From: Lactobacillus intestinalis
GTDB lineage: Bacteria; Bacillota; Bacilli; Lactobacillales; Lactobacillaceae
NCBI RefSeq assembly: GCF_024397795.1
Contig: NZ_CP072985.1
Location: 248,001 to 312,000 of the forward strand
Length of the DNA stretch: 64,000 nucleotides
Reading direction: 5' to 3'
Part shown: piece after piece, positions 61,861 to 64,000 of the stretch
How positions within the stretch are numbered: position 1 is the stretch's first letter
Layout: every line of letters begins with the position of its first letter
Notes under the pieces: model-generated
What the model saw: the letters and a program-made list of their open reading frames with translations, nothing else
What the model was told of the DNA's origin: nothing
Database searches by the model: none
Position numbers and translations under genes: made by a program

Positions 61861-62577
61861 ATGAAACATAAATTATTGAAAACATCGGTTGTGTCACTTG
61901 GATTAGTTAGTACAGCTACAGTAATTACCAATACTGAGCCATCTCAAACCGTTGAAGCAAGTAAATCTGATGATATATTTGCATACGGATACTGGACTGA
62001 ACATCCTAACAAATACTTTAAAAATTGGAAAACTGTTGTTTCTACTTCAAAATTATATTTTACAAATAGTGTAGATACACACGTTTTTATTAATCCTTAT
62101 GAATATACTAATTTTCCCTCAGATAAAACCTTACCTGCAGGTCAAATATTTCAAATAAAAAGATATGATGGTGAATGGCTTGTTAGAGGAAAAGCCTTCC
62201 CAGTTCATAAAGGTTTCTACTGGTTCTTACCTGATGAATTTGATGATTATTCTTCTAATGCCCGTTTTTATGAAGGAAATAATGTAAGATACAATTTTGC
62301 AACTACTGATAGTTATGTAGGGCTTTCGACTATCTTTAGACCTTCACGTAAAGTTAAAGTTATCAAACCAGTTATGGCCTATAAGATAAAACAAGAAGTT
62401 CCAGCATATAAAAATCATATTGTAGGTAAAACTAAGATTAAAAAGGGCACCATTTTAACTGTAACCGGTCCATCAAACCACTGGACATTGAAAGTTTCAG
62501 GAAAAGGTGTGAGAGAACACTATCCTTATATGTGGAATGTTGGCAAAAGAAGTGGCTGGTATAAGTTAATTGATTAG
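61861..62577 (+). CDS. Secreted prophage-encoded protein
   Basis: A 238-residue protein with a signal peptide ending near 'TVEASKS'. The mature part is beta-rich; the C-terminal region ('VMAYKIKQEVPAYKNHIVGK', 'KKGTILTVTGPSN') resembles an SH3- or SLAP-like wall-binding fold. TTTGGAG precedes the ATG at 61861; the longer frame overlaps the previous gene. It sits in the lysogenic-conversion position, after the repressor genes. The role is unknown, perhaps surface modification. Confidence 0.75.
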   Translation: MKHKLLKTSVVSLGLVSTATVITNTEPSQTVEASKSDDIFAYGYWTEHPNKYFKNWKTVVSTSKLYFTNSVDTHVFINPYEYTNFPSDKTLPAGQIFQIKRYDGEWLVRGKAFPVHKGFYWFLPDEFDDYSSNARFYEGNNVRYNFATTDSYVGLSTIFRPSRKVKVIKPVMAYKIKQEVPAYKNHIVGKTKIKKGTILTVTGPSNHWTLKVSGKGVREHYPYMWNVGKRSGWYKLID

Positions 62578-62611
62578 TCGCTAATGTCTTAAGTATTTTG
62601 GAGAAAGGAAA

Positions 62612-63163
62612 ATGAAACATAAATCATTAAAAATATCACTTGCTGCATTAGGGATGTTTGCTACTACTTTAACAACAGCAAATATTCATTCTAACCAAGT
62701 CAATGCAGCTTACTACCGAGGAGCCAAAGTAACTACTCCGAAATCAATCAGAGGAACATGGTATAACTACAATTTTAATAAGCTAAACAAAATGACAATA
62801 ACTGCTCATACTGTAACCTTACCTAAATTAGATACTAACTCTCCTCATGGTACATTTACTTTGTATAAACAAGATAAGAAAATTTATCGTAAAGCTAGTG
62901 GTAATTTGAAGTATATGGAAAGAGCTAATAAATATGCCTATAAACATCATTGGATGAATAGTTGGACTTATAACAACCAAGGATTCAAGTGGATAGGCAT
63001 TGATCCTTATTGGCTCGATGCAGGTGATAATGATTACGGTGGTGGTTTAAGAGCTACTACCATAAATAAAAATGGTCACACAGTTAAACAATTGATTCTT
63101 AAAAATCCTAACTCTGTTAAATATTTTTATAAGTCCCCTACTCTAACAAAGAAAATTAAATAA
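62612..63163 (+). CDS. Second secreted prophage-encoded protein
   Basis: A 183-residue protein whose first residues ('MKHKSLKISLAALGMFATTL') closely match the signal peptide of the previous gene; cleavage is likely near 'QVNAAYY'. The mature part has 'SIRGTWYNYNFNKLNKMTIT' and 'FKWIGIDPYWLDAGDNDYGG', a small beta-rich domain common in lactobacillus secreted proteins. GAGAAAGG precedes the ATG. Probably a duplicate in origin at its N-terminus. Role unknown. Confidence 0.75.
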   Translation: MKHKSLKISLAALGMFATTLTTANIHSNQVNAAYYRGAKVTTPKSIRGTWYNYNFNKLNKMTITAHTVTLPKLDTNSPHGTFTLYKQDKKIYRKASGNLKYMERANKYAYKHHWMNSWTYNNQGFKWIGIDPYWLDAGDNDYGGGLRATTINKNGHTVKQLILKNPNSVKYFYKSPTLTKKIK

Positions 63164-63189
63164 AAAAGCCCCGCATGTGCGGAGCTGGA
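63164..63189 (-). terminator. Hairpin with T run on the minus strand
   Basis: A stem with GCCCCGC / GCGGAGC arms has six T on its minus-strand side only. No minus-strand gene is seen to its right in the window, so the plus-strand unit may read through it, or it may stop an antisense transcript. Confidence 0.45.
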
Positions 63190-63205
63190 AAGGAATGATT
63201 TATTA

Positions 63206-63976
63206 ATGGATTTTAATGACTGGAAAGACTTTTTACCTACTTCTCTAGTAGAAAACTTGGTAGGTCCTTCAAGTGATGCAATTGGTAAGACTTTAGGTGG
63301 AATACTTTATTGGACATTTCAACTTCCAATAAAATATGGAATTGTTAAAAAAGCTGAATTTGATCAACTTGCCCAAGAGACTTCTAAAAAATTAAAAAAG
63401 ATCCCAGAAGAAAATAAAAGCGCAGATAAATTAGGCCTGGTATTAAAAGCATTAGAAGAATCAAAATATCAACTAAATGAAGAAGAATTGCGAAAAATGT
63501 TTGCTCAATTAATTGCATCTACCTTAGACAATCGTAAAAACACAGTAATTTCACCACGTTTTGCTACTATATTATCCCAATTAAGTGGAAAAGATGCTGA
63601 GTTCTTTAAATTATTAGTTGAAGAGAATCATGGTGATCTTTTATACGGTTACTTAATAGGGCGTAAAGAAGAATATGGAGCTTATCAAACCATCACGGAT
63701 AAAATGTATGAACAAAATAGAACGTCTATAAGATCTCTTCCTATTTCTTCCGTAAACGTTTTAGAATCATTAGGGTTAGTCAAAGTTTTTGAGACATCAT
63801 ATCCATCAAATAATATTGCAGATGCAACCTATCAGCATATTGAAAAATCTTTACATAGTTTAAATTCAAAATTTCATAACCCATTTCAAGATTGTTCTAA
63901 TGATATTATTGAGTTTAAACACTGTCATGTTGAACTCACTTCTTTTGGCGCTAATTTTAGTCGTTGTGTTCTTTAA
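63206..63976 (+). CDS. Abi-alpha (DUF4393) family protein
   Basis: A 256-residue protein with the DUF4393/Abi-alpha layout: 'DAIGKTLGGILYWTFQLPIK' near the N-terminus, then 'ELRKMFAQLIASTLDNRKN' and 'ISPRFATILSQLSGKDAEFF'. The family is named for abortive infection. GGAAAGGA lies ahead of the ATG. Its place at the lysogenic end of a prophage fits a superinfection-exclusion or abortive-infection moron. Activity is inferred from the family and place. Confidence 0.85.
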   Translation: MDFNDWKDFLPTSLVENLVGPSSDAIGKTLGGILYWTFQLPIKYGIVKKAEFDQLAQETSKKLKKIPEENKSADKLGLVLKALEESKYQLNEEELRKMFAQLIASTLDNRKNTVISPRFATILSQLSGKDAEFFKLLVEENHGDLLYGYLIGRKEEYGAYQTITDKMYEQNRTSIRSLPISSVNVLESLGLVKVFETSYPSNNIADATYQHIEKSLHSLNSKFHNPFQDCSNDIIEFKHCHVELTSFGANFSRCVL

Positions 63977-64000
63977 AAAGCAATTTAAGAGCTATCACTT

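Noticed and set aside
1..64000. CRISPR array, rRNA or tRNA genes
   Set aside because: No regularly spaced short repeats and no recognisable rRNA or tRNA sequences were seen by eye. A tRNA scan would settle the last point.

Overview
The window looks like chromosomal DNA of a host-associated Lactobacillus of the gasseri/johnsonii type. The DNA is AT-rich. It carries several large sortase-anchored (YSIRK / LPxTG) adhesins with MucBP-like and Rib-like repeats, SLAP-domain secreted proteins, an adenosylcobalamin-dependent (class II) ribonucleotide reductase, and many peptide-binding lipoproteins typical of an amino-acid auxotroph. The species is inferred from gene content only. No rRNA, tRNA or CRISPR array was seen.

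Layout. 1-5.1 kb: 3' part of a mucin-binding adhesin and a decayed YdcF-like gene. 5.4-9.1 kb (minus strand): a compact cobalamin module (class II reductase, DUF4430 lipoprotein, ECF S-component, cob(I)alamin adenosyltransferase). 9.3-15.3 kb: a nicotinamidase-like hydrolase, a broken sugar acetyltransferase, a candidate stand-alone RNA, a glycosyltransferase, an Eis-like acetyltransferase and small unknowns. 15.6-19.9 kb: an oxidoreductase, a peptide-binding lipoprotein behind a cysteine-rich leader peptide and terminator, and an NlpC/P60 enzyme. 20.1-26.5 kb: a Rib-repeat adhesin interrupted by one in-frame stop, and a minimal tyrosine recombinase preceded by inverted repeats. 26.6-31.4 kb: a T-box-controlled peptide-binding lipoprotein, PPK2, a small P-loop kinase and an HTH-Fic pair. 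31.5-33.5 kb: dhaKLM. 33.6-40.3 kb: a DUF1828-type protein, an SLAP protein, HtpX, a UbiA-family prenyltransferase and a PEP-synthase remnant. 40.4-50.4 kb: a type I restriction-modification operon (hsdR-M-S-S') ending in a membrane KAP-family NTPase, with a XerS-like recombinase divergent from it. 50.9-56.0 kb: an APC permease, Tag glycosylase, a catalytically degenerate Xer-like protein, a DUF5052 lipoprotein and an MFS carrier. 56.2-64.0 kb: HicAB and a degraded prophage with lysin fragment, Cro/CI switch, antirepressor, broken ImmA/IrrE gene, secreted morons and an Abi-alpha-type protein.

Themes. Nutrient import is controlled by several RNA devices: an apparent Cys-codon attenuator and an apparent Ile T-box, each in front of a paralogous peptide-binding protein. 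Cobalamin capture, activation and use are encoded in one operon. Defence functions cluster to the right (type I RM plus KAP NTPase, HicAB, Abi-alpha), with a Fic pair further left. Many genes are broken by single events: a stop in the Rib adhesin, a 47-bp tandem duplication in hsdS, a frameshift beside a C6 tract in the ImmA gene, one at an A7 tract in a prophage membrane protein, and internal deletions in the PEP-synthase gene and the prophage. Some could be switches, some decay, and some could be assembly errors; raw reads would be needed to tell.
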